64,000 nucleotides of DNA. It comes from Isoetes taiwanensis (Eukaryota > Streptophyta > Lycopodiopsida > Isoetales > Isoetaceae). The notes beneath the pieces were generated by a model. That model ran no database searches, was not told the DNA's origin, and saw only the letters and a program-made list of their open reading frames with translations. Shown here piece after piece: positions 35,757 through 46,856 of the stretch. The DNA is taken from NCBI GenBank assembly GCA_021234155.1, contig JAJEKV010000001.1:24601189-24665188 (forward strand), in the 5' to 3' direction. Every line of letters starts with the position of its first letter. Within the stretch, counting starts at the first letter, position 1. A program made the translations under genes and the position numbers.

Positions 35757-37270
35757 GTGGAAGGTTTGAGCACCTTCATGAGTGAATTCTTCAAGAAGGA
35801 TTGTATTTTTGGTAAGTGCAGTCAGTGTGGGATCAAGAATTTCTCAATTTGCCCAATTGAGAAGCAGGACATTGGCAGTTTGATCAAATGGAAATACATT
35901 GACTATGAATGGTGTACACTCAAGGCTGGTACATCCAAGAAGAAATTGAAACACCAGTACAAGGAAACACCAAGTAATAATCTGGTAAATGTTATGCTTG
36001 CCAAATTACCACAATTCCCAAAATACAATTTCGGGTACAAGTGGCAGGCTAAGCAATTCAGGGATCTAATTGGACGATCTCGCCACATGATTGGGTAGTT
36101 TACATTTGTGGACTTTGCAGAACTACTATGCAATCAAGGAGCGAATGAGGTGCAGTCCATGCATTGGATCAATAATCAGATCACTATTTTTGTGTAGATT
36201 ACTTTTTGGATTAACAAAGAAATAGGTCAGATGGAAAAGGAGACTCACTACTATGTGTCTGATGATAAAGAACATGACACATTATTTGTTCAACATTGCT
36301 TTATGAAACATCATGCCTACATGCAAGACAGAGGGCAAGCTCCCAGAATGCATATTGTTTTCTTTGATGTAGCACCTCCACGATTTAAAAGGCGACGACC
36401 ATTCTATTTTGTTGGAAGATACACTACTGAGATACTCATATAGAGATGATGTGGAATTTCTTTGGCTGCAGAGTTTAAAAGGTGGCTAAGAAGTCTGCAA
36501 ATCAAGCATGAAGGTCTGAAGTTGGACAACGCATACGAGATAGTGAAAGTGGCTTGAGACAGATTCACTTGTGGCTTGAAAGAGTGGCAAGAGGCAAAAA
36601 GGCAAGAGAAGGTAAGGAGATATTTCTGGGAGGTGAAGCTTGAAGACATAGACAGAAAGAAGAGCTGGGGAGTTGAGATCATACCAAATACCAGGCAACT
36701 CCACTCTGTCCATGGATTTAATAAGGGCTGCTCCACTTAGCTGCATGTGAGAGAACTGTCTTGTTTCTGTTCTTATTGTACTGAGGCTCTTTGGGATGAA
36801 TGTGAGAACAAGGCTTATGTCGACAAATGGGAGCTCATCATAGTTAACCCATCAAGCTAGCGTCCATCATGCATAATGCACGAAAGTCACAAGTCCGATC
36901 GAGCCAATCAGAGTTAGAGACAATTTTACCGTGGCTGCACCTAAAGGTAATAAAGAGGGTGCTGAATTCTAGTTGCTTGTTTGCACCAAAGCAAAATTTT
37001 CAAATTAATGATCAATGGTACCTTGCTGGCGAGAGTGTTGTGGAAGGTATCTATTAGTACTATCAGAAGGGCCCAAAATCAACTGTAGGATATAAGTTTT
37101 GCAGAAATGATCCAATAAATTTTGAGTTCTTCACGCAAATCTCTGCCATCAAGGTTCCAGTAGAGCAAAGAAAACATGCTAAGGGCAAGGGAACCACCTT
37201 CAGATTAGATCCTGCTGATGAGACAAAAATACTTGATAACTTGCTAGATGTCTTGTCTGATGACGAATAA
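35757..37270 (+). pseudogene. DDE-like mobile element, core and C-terminal part (copy B)
   Basis: Readable blocks, broken by stops and shifts: FGKCSQCGIKNFSICPIEK (about 35811), KWQAKQFRDLIGRSRHMIG, FTFVDFAELL (about 36101; Asp in VDF), HWINNQITIFV, HYYVSDDKEHDTLFVQH (about 36245) and MHIVFFDVAPPRFKRRRPFYF (about 36350). In copies C and E the last block holds SDGAASQFK or SDGCAAQFK. Then come EFKRWLRSLQIKHEG, RRYFWEVK, a cysteine pair (CFCSYC) and a C-terminal domain with NDQWYLAGESVVEGIYYYQ-like sequence. It ends ILDNLLDVLSDDE and TAA at 37268-37270. The D...D spacing suggests a DDE/RNase H-fold transposase. The stretch holding GKGEHDG in copy C is deleted here. The N-terminal half is missing. 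Confidence 0.7.
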
Positions 37271-37611
37271 GTGTAATTCCATTCTTTCTAAGCATACAAA
37301 TGTTTCTAAGTATATTTCTCTAACTTCATTCTAAGTGTGGTGTCGACATGGTGGATGTGATGGCAATATGGTATATCTTGTGATGCAAACTGTGTTGCCT
37401 TCTATATAGCATGTGGTGCCAACATAATGCATATGATGCCTATGTGATATATATGATGGCAACATGTGCGAACATTCAATTCTAAGTGTATTTCCCTCCT
37501 TGCAGTTTTGGTAAAATAAGATTGTATTGCAACCAAATATTACAATGCAATGAATACAACTTACAAAAAACAATCTGAAATAAGCTGCTATTAAAAAGGA
37601 ACATCTAATCC
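37271..37611. repeat. gatggcaacatgg-type minisatellite between two convergent element copies
   Basis: Degenerate direct repeats (37330-37480) of the same word family as 22380-22850. This stretch separates copy B (plus) from copy C (minus), whose 3' ends face each other. Confidence 0.6.
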
Positions 37612-38544
37612 TCAGTATAGTTCACCAAGTTCAGTTTCCTCAACACAAAGAGCCTCAGTACAATAAGAACAAAAACAAGACAGTTCTCTCACATGCAGCT
37701 GACTGGAGCAGCCCTTATTAAATCCATGAACAGAGTGGAGTTGTCTGGTATTTGGTATGATCTCAGCTCCCCAGCTCTTCTTTCTGTCTATGTCTTCAGG
37801 CTTCGCCTCCCAGAAATATCTCCTTATCTTCTCTTGCCTTTTTGCCTCTTGCCACTCCTTCAAGCCATAAGTGAATCTGTCTGCAGCCACTTTCACTACC
37901 TCGTATGCATTGTCCAACTTCAGACCTTCATGCTTGATTTGCAGACTTCTTAGCCACCTTTTAAACTCTACAGCCTTGCCATCATGTTCACCCTTTCCAT
38001 AATTGGAACCAAAGAAATTCCACATCATCTCTATATGAGTATCTGTAATGTATCTTCCAACAAAATAGAATGGCCTGGCTGCCTTGAATTGTGAGGCTGC
38101 TCCATCAGAGAAAACAATATGCATTCTGGGAGCTTGTCCTCTGTCCTGCCCCTAACCTATGTAGTTTTCTTGCAAGTAACCGACATAGCAAGACATGATC
38201 TTTTGGCTGCTAAACTGTCATTTGAATTGGATAGCTTGACATATTGCATGGTATCCCTGATGTTTTGAAGAATTACATTTTTAGCTTCTAAATCATTCAT
38301 CTCTTCACCAATCGTATCTTGTCTTATCTCTCAGGAGATCTATCAAAACCTCTTTTTTGCTCAAAGGATTCAATGCCCTTGTCTGTCTGTGAAAGAAGGA
38401 AAGCAAATTCAAAATAATCTTTCGTTTTATTACTGTTGTTCTACTTCGAGCAGAAGTTCCTGCTGCTTTGCTAATTTTGCTAATTCTTCCCTCTCTTTTT
38501 TTCTTCTTCTTCTTTGGCATTGTTTGTGCTCTTTCCCCGTTCAT
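37612..38544 (-). pseudogene. DDE-like mobile element with internal deletion (copy C)
   Basis: The minus strand starts with a lysine run (MPKKKKKKREGRISK, about 38522) and RQTRALNPLSKKEVLIDLLR. In a shifted frame come NVILQNIRDTMQYVKLSNS and NDSLAAKRSCLAM, the copy A block. Near 38130-38150 it jumps straight to the core: MHIVFSDGAASQFKAARPF, FGSNYGKGEHDGKAVEFKRW, RRYFWEAKPEDIDRKK and CFCSYC, ending at 37612. The core part (38124-37612) is one intact 170-codon frame. The cysteine-rich exon and the first-Asp region are missing, as in a deletion derivative. Copy B matches it from 'gcaagctcccagaatgcata' onward. Confidence 0.7.
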
Positions 38545-38679
38545 GTGATCTCTTATTCTTGCCCTTTATAGTAGAAGCATTTCGATTAGCAGCAGCAAAT
38601 GGTTCTATGACAGAGTTCTCTTCATCCATATCAGCAAATTTCACAAAAACTGTTGACAAGCGATATGGTTTTGGATCAA

Positions 38680-39080
38680 TTCCCCGTTTGAATTCCAAGT
38701 TGGTTTTGATTAATTCCCCCTTTGAATTTCAAGTTGGTTTTGATTAAAGTTCTTGCATTGTCTCCCCCCCCCCCTCCCCCGAATCTAATTTGAATGTGGT
38801 TTACGCCATATGTAGTAGTTAATTAGGAATTTGAAATTAATAGAGGTGATGATGCGTCAGTTACTAATTTTGTTCTCTTAATCATTGCGGGTTGACATGT
38901 GGCATGATGTGTTGTTGGCATATGACGTATGATATATGTTGTCATATGATATGATGTGTGATGTGTTGACATATAGTGCGTAAGTTGTGGTGTCATGTGA
39001 TGGGTGGGATGTATTGGCATAAGACGGGTGTGACATGTAATGTGTTGGATGCAAAAATTGTGATGAGTTCAAATCAGTGA
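38680..39080 (-). repeat. 5' flank shared by element copies C and D, with tgtgatgtgttggcatat minisatellite
   Basis: 38145-39080 and 43250-43985 are similar over their whole length. This covers the N-terminal exon, a C-rich patch (ctccccccccccctcccccg, near 38760), and degenerate repeats of tgatgtgttggcatatgac. Similarity stops at 'caaatcagYga' in both. Confidence 0.85.
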
Positions 39081-41784
39081 TTACCGCCCATCATATTGCA
39101 TCCAGCAAATCTGCAACCCTTCAAGCGCAGGCAAAATAATCCGCTTCAAGCTCTGATCAAGCTTCCTAGTCCTGAAAAGAGTTGTGCTTTCAGAGTTCGC
39201 ATTGAGAGAAACAAAGCTTAGAAAATAAACAAAAAACAAACCTCTAAGAACATAACAAAACCTGTCAGATTTGCCATTGCCAAAGCTACCAAAAATTCCA
39301 TAGCTACCAAAAGCCTCTGAATTTGCCATCGCCATAGCTGCCAGATTTGCCAAAGCTCCCGGATTTGCCATCGCCATAGAAAAACTTGACGCCAAGGATG
39401 TGTGCTCCGCATACCAAAATTGATACAATAACAATAAACTCAGAATTACAATCAATAGAAAAGGAAATAATTCACCCCAATCTTAGTGAGCTGTTTAGCC
39501 TCCCAAAACTCAGATTCCCAGCAAGAAAGCTTTATCTTGCCCTCTAGGCTTCAACACAGAAAGATTTATCTATGGAAGGGAACAAGACGCAACAGAATTA
39601 AGACAAGAAAGCAAGATTCAGGAGCTGTGGTCGTGGAACTCTCTACAGCAGAAAGAACAGCCAGTATTTATAATCAATCGGATCATGTCCCTTTTTTGGA
39701 ACTCCCTTTTTGCAGCGAGATAAGTTTAGGAAAGATAAAACTGAACGGATTATTTTGGTATCGGAGGCTGCTTCTACCGCCATGGATGTTTGCTCCGCCC
39801 TGTTTCTGTCGGATTTGCCATGGCTATGTGGACGCAACCGCCTGGGCAATGAAAACCTTGATAAAGGGGCGGAAAAAGTTAACTAATAAGATGTAAGAAA
39901 GAGGATCGCCATCTTAGCCGGCCATTTTTTCGAAATCTGGACCGTCCATTCCTTTAGTCCAACCAATAGGATAACACCACGAAGATTGCAATCTCGGCCG
40001 TCCACCTCTGCCAAAATATTGATCGTCCACCTGGGCTAATTTTTCGCTGGATAGTTTAATTCTTATTTTCATTTCAACATGTGACACCATGGGTCCTACT
40101 ATATTCACGCAATATAAAATGGCCAGGACGTGCGCTGCACATATATCCTTGCTATATTGGCCATGGCCATATGTCCCTCATATTTTCCATATTAAACTAA
40201 AGTACTAGGATTGCTGGCTAGCAAGTAGCAAGAGTATATTGCAAAATTTAGAAGATGGCTATCGCCATAGCTGTCGAACAGGGCAAAGCGGGAAACAAAC
40301 ACACAGGGCAAAGCGAGAAACAAACTGGCCCGTCAATTATATCGACCTAATTACTGGGCCGTCCCATGCTTACACTCTCAATAGTCGAATTATATCCACA
40401 ATGAGTTAAAAATCCCCCAATTGCCCTATGTCTTAGGACTTCGAGTTTCTCAAGACATGTAATGGAACGAATTCACAAATACGACTCGTGAAGGGAGTTG
40501 TTAAATTTCTTGAGTTGTTGAATCTCGTGAGTCCAAATTGAGAGCTTCTAACTCTGCAACATTTCGAACGGGCTAGGAGGAAAGGAAATGAATATCACAA
40601 GGTTATATGCATGTCCAATAATACGGGTGCCATATAACACAAGGTAAACTTGTGGGCCATGATATGATCAAATCATTGGTCCTTTGTACTTCTAGAAAGA
40701 TTCTCTGGATAACCATTGAAACATTCTTTGCAAAGTTAGGTCTACAAACCCATAGGAAATAAATGTAGGTATAATGGAACCTTGATTATGTTTCATCTAT
40801 GTAAAATCGGCAAAATTTCACCATATCAAAATTCCAAAATGCTTTGGGTATTGACCAATGGCGATGATTTTGTATCAAACTAAGCCGTATTGAGCCAAGG
40901 GTCAATGTAAATAAACCTTTGGTTCTTTTTCTTTTCTTTATTCTTCCTTAAGGCATCCTTCATTTGGTCTGTCCGACTCCCTCTTCAATTCAAACTGAGT
41001 TTACAGGAGAAGATTTGGTAGATCTCCCATGGTGTTTTCTTTTGCAATAAAGGCAATTCTCAAGCTTTACAAGGCGGAGAAAGACTATAAGGGCATTGTC
41101 TGCTTAAAGACCGTCCAGATTGCTCTTCAAATATTTGGCCTTGTAAATGTAATCCAACATATTCTTGCTGCAAGAGTGTTACTCTCTTAGATATTTGGTT
41201 CTAGAATCTATATCACGGGCAAAGTCTCTTCAATTGCTGGAGAGCTTAAGCCAGCAGTTTTCTTCTGTGTATAATGACAATATGCTTGCTACAAAGACAA
41301 TAAAATCTTAAAAAGACCAAAGTCTTTTTCTTTCTCATTGACAAATCAACATCTTTGATGTCCAATAAACACCAATCATATTATCCATATTATGCATCGA
41401 GAGAATACCAACAACCGGACTTGTATTGCATGAAAAATAATGATAGATCAACAAAATAAGAGGTCTCTCTTTGGCGCCACATGTGGAGGTCAATATGGTA
41501 GAGGAAGTATTCCCTCATCCTCCCGACGAACTTATCCTCGCATTCTTAAACTTCGGGAGGTCCTCATACATGTTATTGCAACTACTTAGTTAATTGTTGA
41601 TATTAATTCCCAGTCAACTACGAGGTCCTAACCTCATGCCATAGGAGGCCCCAGAATCATGTCCTGTATAAATTCTCAAGGTTCTCCCAAATGAGGCATT
41701 CATATAGGGACCGCCTCTCAAGACACATTAAAGAGACTCACTTGTGACACCAGCAAAGAGCATGGAAAAGATGATGTGGCCCTC
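39081..41784. other. Non-coding, with a short tandem of gccatcgccatagct words
   Basis: 39260-39390 has four imperfect repeats built from 'atttgccatcgccatagctgcc'. Related words recur at 39807-39825 and 40257-40275. A 136-residue ORF at 39486-39896 has no recognisable domain and poor composition. The remainder is A/T-rich with no features that I can support. Confidence 0.45.
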
Positions 41785-42060
41785 CAATTGGTGACATGGC
41801 ATGCCAAGTAAGCAAGGTCAAGTTTTGACTAGGCCACTAATGAAAAGATGTACATCTTTGGTTTTTCATGGGGTGACATTGGCAAATTTTGGGTGACATG
41901 GCGCCACCTAGGCTCAAATATGCCACCTAGGCTCCAATATGCCAAGGTGGCTCAAGCATGCCACATGGGCTCCAACATGCCAATATGGCTCAAACACGCC
42001 ATCTAGGTTCCAACATGCCAAGGTGGCTCAAACATGCCACCTGTGCTCCAACATGTGGGC
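41785..42060 (+). repeat. 19-bp minisatellite, short block with its flank
   Basis: 41785-41905 repeats the flank found at 33246-33370. Minisatellite monomers, plus orientation, run from about 41905 to 42058. Read on the minus strand the block begins directly after the cysteine-rich exon of element copy D. Confidence 0.88.
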
Positions 42061-43503
42061 AGAGCAGCCCTCTCAACAATGCACTTGTGCTTGGGATTTT
42101 CTCTTCATGTGCTCTGCAGCTTCCATTCAAGTATAACTTGCACACTTGGCAAGTGCAGCTGCAATCCTTTCGATGCTTACTTCTCGTGAGATTGAAACCA
42201 TCAACAAGCATTTGCATCCTTACATGGTGAATGCAACAACAGAAATTGAAGTCCTTCAACTTCACTACAAACTAATGGCTTTAATTTCCCAAACATCCTA
42301 AGTCTAATGTCTATGTTGGGGTGTTCTTCCTTGAACTTCTGAAATAGCTGCATCTGTAGGATTTACAATTGAGACAGTCATCAATTTGTAGACACAAGCA
42401 ATGCTGAAGTGTTATGTAATGTGGCATCATCCACAACATTCACCACATCAAGCCATCATGTCCCACAATCACCACATATTACAGCCACCATACCAGCAGG
42501 CACCACAACCACTACATAACACATTCAACAAATCATCTTGCCCTACATGCATGACATATCATAACACCCTGCAACATTAGCATCATATCACATCATCCTA
42601 CAAGACATCTACTATGTGCATCATATATTACATCATTTTGCAACACATCTGCCATGCATCATAATCCTGCAAAACATCTACCATATGCATCATATATTAC
42701 ATCATCCGGCAATACATTTTCCACGCATCATATATCACATCATCATGCACTACATCTATCACATGAATTATATTGATTGCAAATAGCTCATCAAATGCAT
42801 CAAAGGCAGTCCCATCATATTTCTCAGCATCTGCAACCTGTAATACATGCATCATACAAATTGCATTCTCATCACTATACCATATGAAATGCACAACAAT
42901 ATAATGTATCTGTTCATAATACAATTATCATAGCAAAGAGTGATACAAATTGAATTGTGTACCTATGTCTCCTCGAGATAATGAGCAGCATGATGTTCAC
43001 GTATTCCCTGATCAAGCCTTCTTGACCTCACATCCTTTACATTTGGAGAAATTCTTGTGTTCTATTTCTAGAAATTTTGTAGAGTCTGGACAACCATTTC
43101 ATTTACAGCACCAAATCTTCGAGCCCTAATGTAATGTACCCATTTTCTAGCATTTTGTGAAACCAATCTCTTCTCTTTTCTTCTTTGCCAATGTAAAATT
43201 TCTGGGATGAACACCTAAAACTTTGCTCCTTCTTCTGTCATAACCTGTATAGTTTTCTCCCCAAGTAAATGCATACATGGCAAGTAAGGATCTTTTGGTC
43301 ATTCAACTGTCATTTTAATTGGATAGCTTGACATATTGTATAGTATCTCTGATGCTTTGAAGAATTACATTTTTAGTTTCTAAATCCTTCATCTCTTCAC
43401 CAATCACATCTTCCATTGTCTTATCTCTCAGGAGATCTATCAAAACCTCTTTTTTGCTCGAAGGATTCAATGCTCTTGTTTGTCTGTGGGAAAACAAATT
43501 CAA
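42060..43503 (-). pseudogene. DDE-like mobile element, N-terminal and cysteine-rich exons (copy D)
   Basis: N-terminal exon on the minus strand (43503 to about 42962): RQTRALNPSSKKEVLIDLLR, NVILQSIRDTIQYVKLSN, then decayed KVLGVHPRNFTLAKKKREEI. It ends AHYLEET plus tag|gtacac, where copy A has ITQ plus |gtacga. An intron of about 600 bases follows, carrying a degenerate ~45-bp repeat (catatgcatcatatattacatc words, 42420-42770). The acceptor cctacag precedes an exon starting at 42353 with MQLFQKFKEEHPNIDIRLRM, and after a frameshift FNLTRSKHRKDCSCTCQVCK. Copy E matches this with FNLMRSRLHENYSCNCDVC. Then the 19-bp minisatellite begins and no core follows. Confidence 0.68.
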
Positions 43504-43619
43504 AACAATCCTTCATTTTGTTCCTGTTGTTCTACTTTGAGCTGAAGTTCCTGCTGCTAATTTTGCTAATTCTTCCCTCTCTTCTTTTCTTCTTCTTCCT
43601 TGGCATTGTTTTTTGACCA

Positions 43620-43990
43620 ATTCCTCGTTTGAATTTCAGGTTGGCTTTGGTTAAGGTTCTTGCATTGTTCCCCTCCCACCCCTCCCCCTCCTGAATCTAT
43701 TTTGAATGTGGTTTACACCATATGTGGCAGCTAGTTAGGAAATTGAAATTAATAGAGGTGTTTATCGCCCGGTTACTAATTTTGTCTCTTAATCATTGCG
43801 GGTTGACACGTGGCATGCTGTGTTGTTGGCATATGACGTGTGATATGTGTTGTCATATGATGTGATATGATGTGTGATGTGTTGGCATATAGTGTGTGAG
43901 TTGTGGTGGGATGTGTTGGCATAAGATGGGTGTGACGTGTGATGTGTTGGACACAAAAGTTGTGATGTGTTCAAATCAGCGACTCGTGAG
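43620..43990 (-). repeat. 5' flank of copy D, duplicate of 38680-39080
   Basis: Contains the same C-rich patch and tgtgatgtgttggcatat repeats as the flank of copy C. It includes gacacgtggcat, a word also found in the 1.57-kb satellite. Confidence 0.85.
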
Positions 43991-44015
43991 TGGACACGTG
44001 GCCTCCCCTTCTCCT

Positions 44016-44840
44016 TCCTAAACCATGTGAACCCTAAACCTTGTGATTTGCAAAATGGCCGGAAGAAGTGAATTTTGAACCCTGTTAATTGCATGAACAC
44101 TTACAGTTTACACATTTTTAATTTGAAACAAAGATAAAAGTATGAAGAAGAAAGTCTGAATTAAAACTTAGGTTCAGGTAATTCTCTACCCAGAGGGCTT
44201 TAGATTCATTTAATGCCTAAAGGCCTTTCATTTACAATGGAGCCCGGAGGCTTGAAATCAGATGCCTGAAGGCTTTTCATAGTATTTTGTACAAAAAAAA
44301 GCTCGGTGGCATGATCATATCTTTTTTAACAAAAAAAATAGAAAATAAAAATGGAAGGAGGGCCGAGAACTACATCACTTCTCCTCTTCAATGTCTGCAA
44401 GAAAGAAGAATGTTAGAATAGAAAAGCAAAAGTACAAAAAGAAAATAAAAACAAACATGCAAAATTGAGTGCTCTGCAAGCCATGTCAAAAATTCTTCGA
44501 ATCCAGATTCTTCCTCTTCTTCTTCCTCCGACTCTTCCTCAGACCACTCATTCTCTGTTCAGGATCAAGCCAACCCTGAAGTAAAGCAGTCATGAATTCC
44601 TGTGAATGAGACTTTGTTTCCACTTCTTCCTCCTCTTCATTCTCTGAGTCAGAATCAGAGGATTGCTGCAAGAAAAACTACAGTGGAAGGAATTCAACTC
44701 GAGGTCTTTTTGAAGAGACCTCGGGTTCTTTATGAAAAAGCTCCGTTGCAGAAGCGGAACGCTTCATGACTTGGGAAATAAAAATTGAAGGAATGGAATT
44801 GTGGCGGGCATGCATAGCTTATATGCTAGGAATTTTAGGG
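44016..44840 (-). pseudogene. Second, decayed copy of the small acidic-protein gene
   Basis: The minus-strand ATG at 44767 reads MKRSASATELF and the same middle (HSQEFMTALLQGWLDPE). A frameshift near 44560 turns the acidic run into basic sequence (RKSRRKKKRKN), and the splice donor of copy 1 is not preserved. The upstream TATA-like catataagc and the 'gcatgcccgcc' stretch are kept. Confidence 0.75.
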
Positions 44841-44844
44841 CCTT

Positions 44845-44986
44845 ACTATACTATTTTTTGCACTTACTATAATATTCTTGACAATCATTATGCTCACGGC
44901 ACAATTTGGTGCCAGCCTCGCACCATAAAAGGGGTGGACAGGGGACATGCCAAGTGATCCACTATAACGTGTTTTGACCCGTAGTT
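44845..44986. repeat. ~140-bp dispersed repeat, copy 1
   Basis: From 'tactatactattttttgcac' to 'acgtgttttgaccc' this is about 90 percent identical by eye to 59437-59574, in the same orientation. No gene content. It could be a solo end or MITE-like piece. Confidence 0.85.
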
Positions 44987-45370
44987 AAATTAATTGTAAT
45001 TAAAAGGGTGATTCCCTAATAGACATCTTTACATTTATAATAAATAAATGTGTATTAACGTAGTGTTGGACCTGCAGGCAGCATATATTTTATCATAATG
45101 TGTTGTAAAGAGAGGAATTGGACCTTAGAAATATAATTTTGTAAAAAGTGGATAAAAGTTTTGTGAATATTAAGTGTTATTTTAAGTAAGGCGTAAGTAA
45201 TTACCTTACTATGATAAATTATAAAATTAATGAGATGATCATAGTAATAAGTTTAAATATTACCTCAAGGTAATTATAATAATTGTATGTATTGAATAAG
45301 TTGCAGAGATCATGCAGGTTCTAAGGTGGGGAGACGCATGATGCTGTGGACAAGTTCAAGGCGGGGAGAT
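44987..45370 (+). mobile_element. Remnant of LTR-retrotransposon internal region ending in a polypurine tract
   Basis: A/T-rich sequence with no readable pol. It ends 'ttcaaggcggggagat' (about 45355-45370), a plausible plus-strand primer site, directly before the LTR start TGTGACCTTCC. A second 'aaggtggggaga' lies about 35 bases upstream. Confidence 0.6.
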
Positions 45371-46815
45371 TGTGACCTTCCAACATAATATATGGTAGGA
45401 ATATGTATATTACATTGCCACATCACTCGTACATGTCACACTTGACGACATGTACTTAGCGGCCGTAAAGAATTGCACCCTAAGGGGCAACTTGTTATGT
45501 TGCACATGCCCTTTAACATATGCATATAACCCCATTTTGCCACGTGGCAAAGCCCCACATGACCTTTTAGACCCTAACCCTAAAAGAGTCATGTAAAAGA
45601 GACTGGAACCCTAAACTTGCCATTCTCGGATTCCAGTCTCCAAGAGCTTGCCTCACCAAGCGCCTGCACCATTCCTGCCTACCAGATGCTGTGAAGCCTG
45701 CTTTGCGCAACAGATCTCCCGAATTCGCTCATCTCCTTCCAAATCGATAGTATGGACGTCGTTCGTGGAGTTGGAGGGAGCCAAGGATCCGGTCGGTGGT
45801 CCTTCCGTTATGTAATGCCGACTTCCAGTCCCGCATTAAGCTGAGTTGATAAGTTAAAGTAACCTTAGAGGCCCTATGAAATAACCTAACCATGTATGTT
45901 TGATAGATAGATTAGATGATATTCTATTTTTCTGTTCTATGGATGATTATGGTTGATATCTGTGAGCTCCTATGTATTGGAAAGGGGGGGTAGAGACTCT
46001 AAAGGCTTTAGTAGATCATGCACCTAGTTAGCCTTCATAATTCCCAAATTATTGCGGCATGTGCATAAGAGCTCGTCTGGCTGTGGGTGGCGGGGCTAGA
46101 CCGGCGTATGAGGAGGACATGTCCCGTTACAGATTGATCCCTCTAGTGTGTAAAGCTTATCGGGGATCTTAGCAGGCTAGGCTTGATGGTTTGCCACTGA
46201 GTATGGGCAAGGCATGGGTTCGACACCTCTTGGGTGATGCGTCACCTTCAATGGGGTTCGTCAAAGATGAGCAGTGGCTCTCTAGCTGCCTGTAATTGGC
46301 ATGCGTGCCTCTGGAGGGAGTGATCTCCTCCTGCATGCAATCCAGGAATAGCCCCTTCGGCTATGCACCCGTCAGGTTATGGCCAAGCCCCAAGACTTAT
46401 CAGCTTATTTTCAAAGTATGCACAGGAGGGGCAGATGGAGCGGACTACCCAATTACCACGTTCTATGCCAGCACAGTCCAATGATATGAACTCGGTCTGA
46501 TTTGATCTCTGGAGACCCAAGCTGTCAGTCGACCCCTCGAGCCTAAGCCTTGGGTAGGACTTCCCCACGTTGCTGATATTGATGTTGTTGATGCAGATGT
46601 TATGATGAGCCACCCTTCGGGGTGGAACGATGCTATATGCTTACGTTTGTTTACGCTTCCACAGCTAGGTCGATCCCGAGAGAGACGGGATGAATGACAT
46701 GTCCATTCTACCCCATCGAGTTCTTGTTGGTTAGCAAGGATTCGATATTAGGTGGATGGCCTTGGTCAGTGTGTTGTTACGAGGGAAGCATCGTATATGA
46801 GCATAGGACGTCACA
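45371..46815 (+). mobile_element. 3' LTR of an LTR retrotransposon
   Basis: It begins TGTGACCTTCC and ends GGACGTCACA, so the ends form the inverted repeat TGTGAC/GTCACA. It is similar along its length to the solo LTR at 55776-57341 on the other strand; for example, both contain 'gcaccctaagggg/aggggg caact', 'ccctaaccctaa' and 'ggcaaggcatgg'. Flanking five bases differ (gagat, gattc). This fits a lone 3' LTR whose 5' part is gone. The ORFs inside are not conserved between copies. Confidence 0.85.
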
Positions 46816-46856
46816 GATTCAATATGTGGTACATGTTTACTCATTTCGATGCTATG

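Noticed and set aside
39486-39896. 136-codon plus ORF
   Set aside because: No recognisable domain, no splice context, and it overlaps dispersed gccatagct-type repeats.
45575-45592. Telomere-like ccctaaccctaaa taken as an interstitial telomere
   Set aside because: Only two units, and it lies at a conserved place inside an LTR, so a telobox is more likely.
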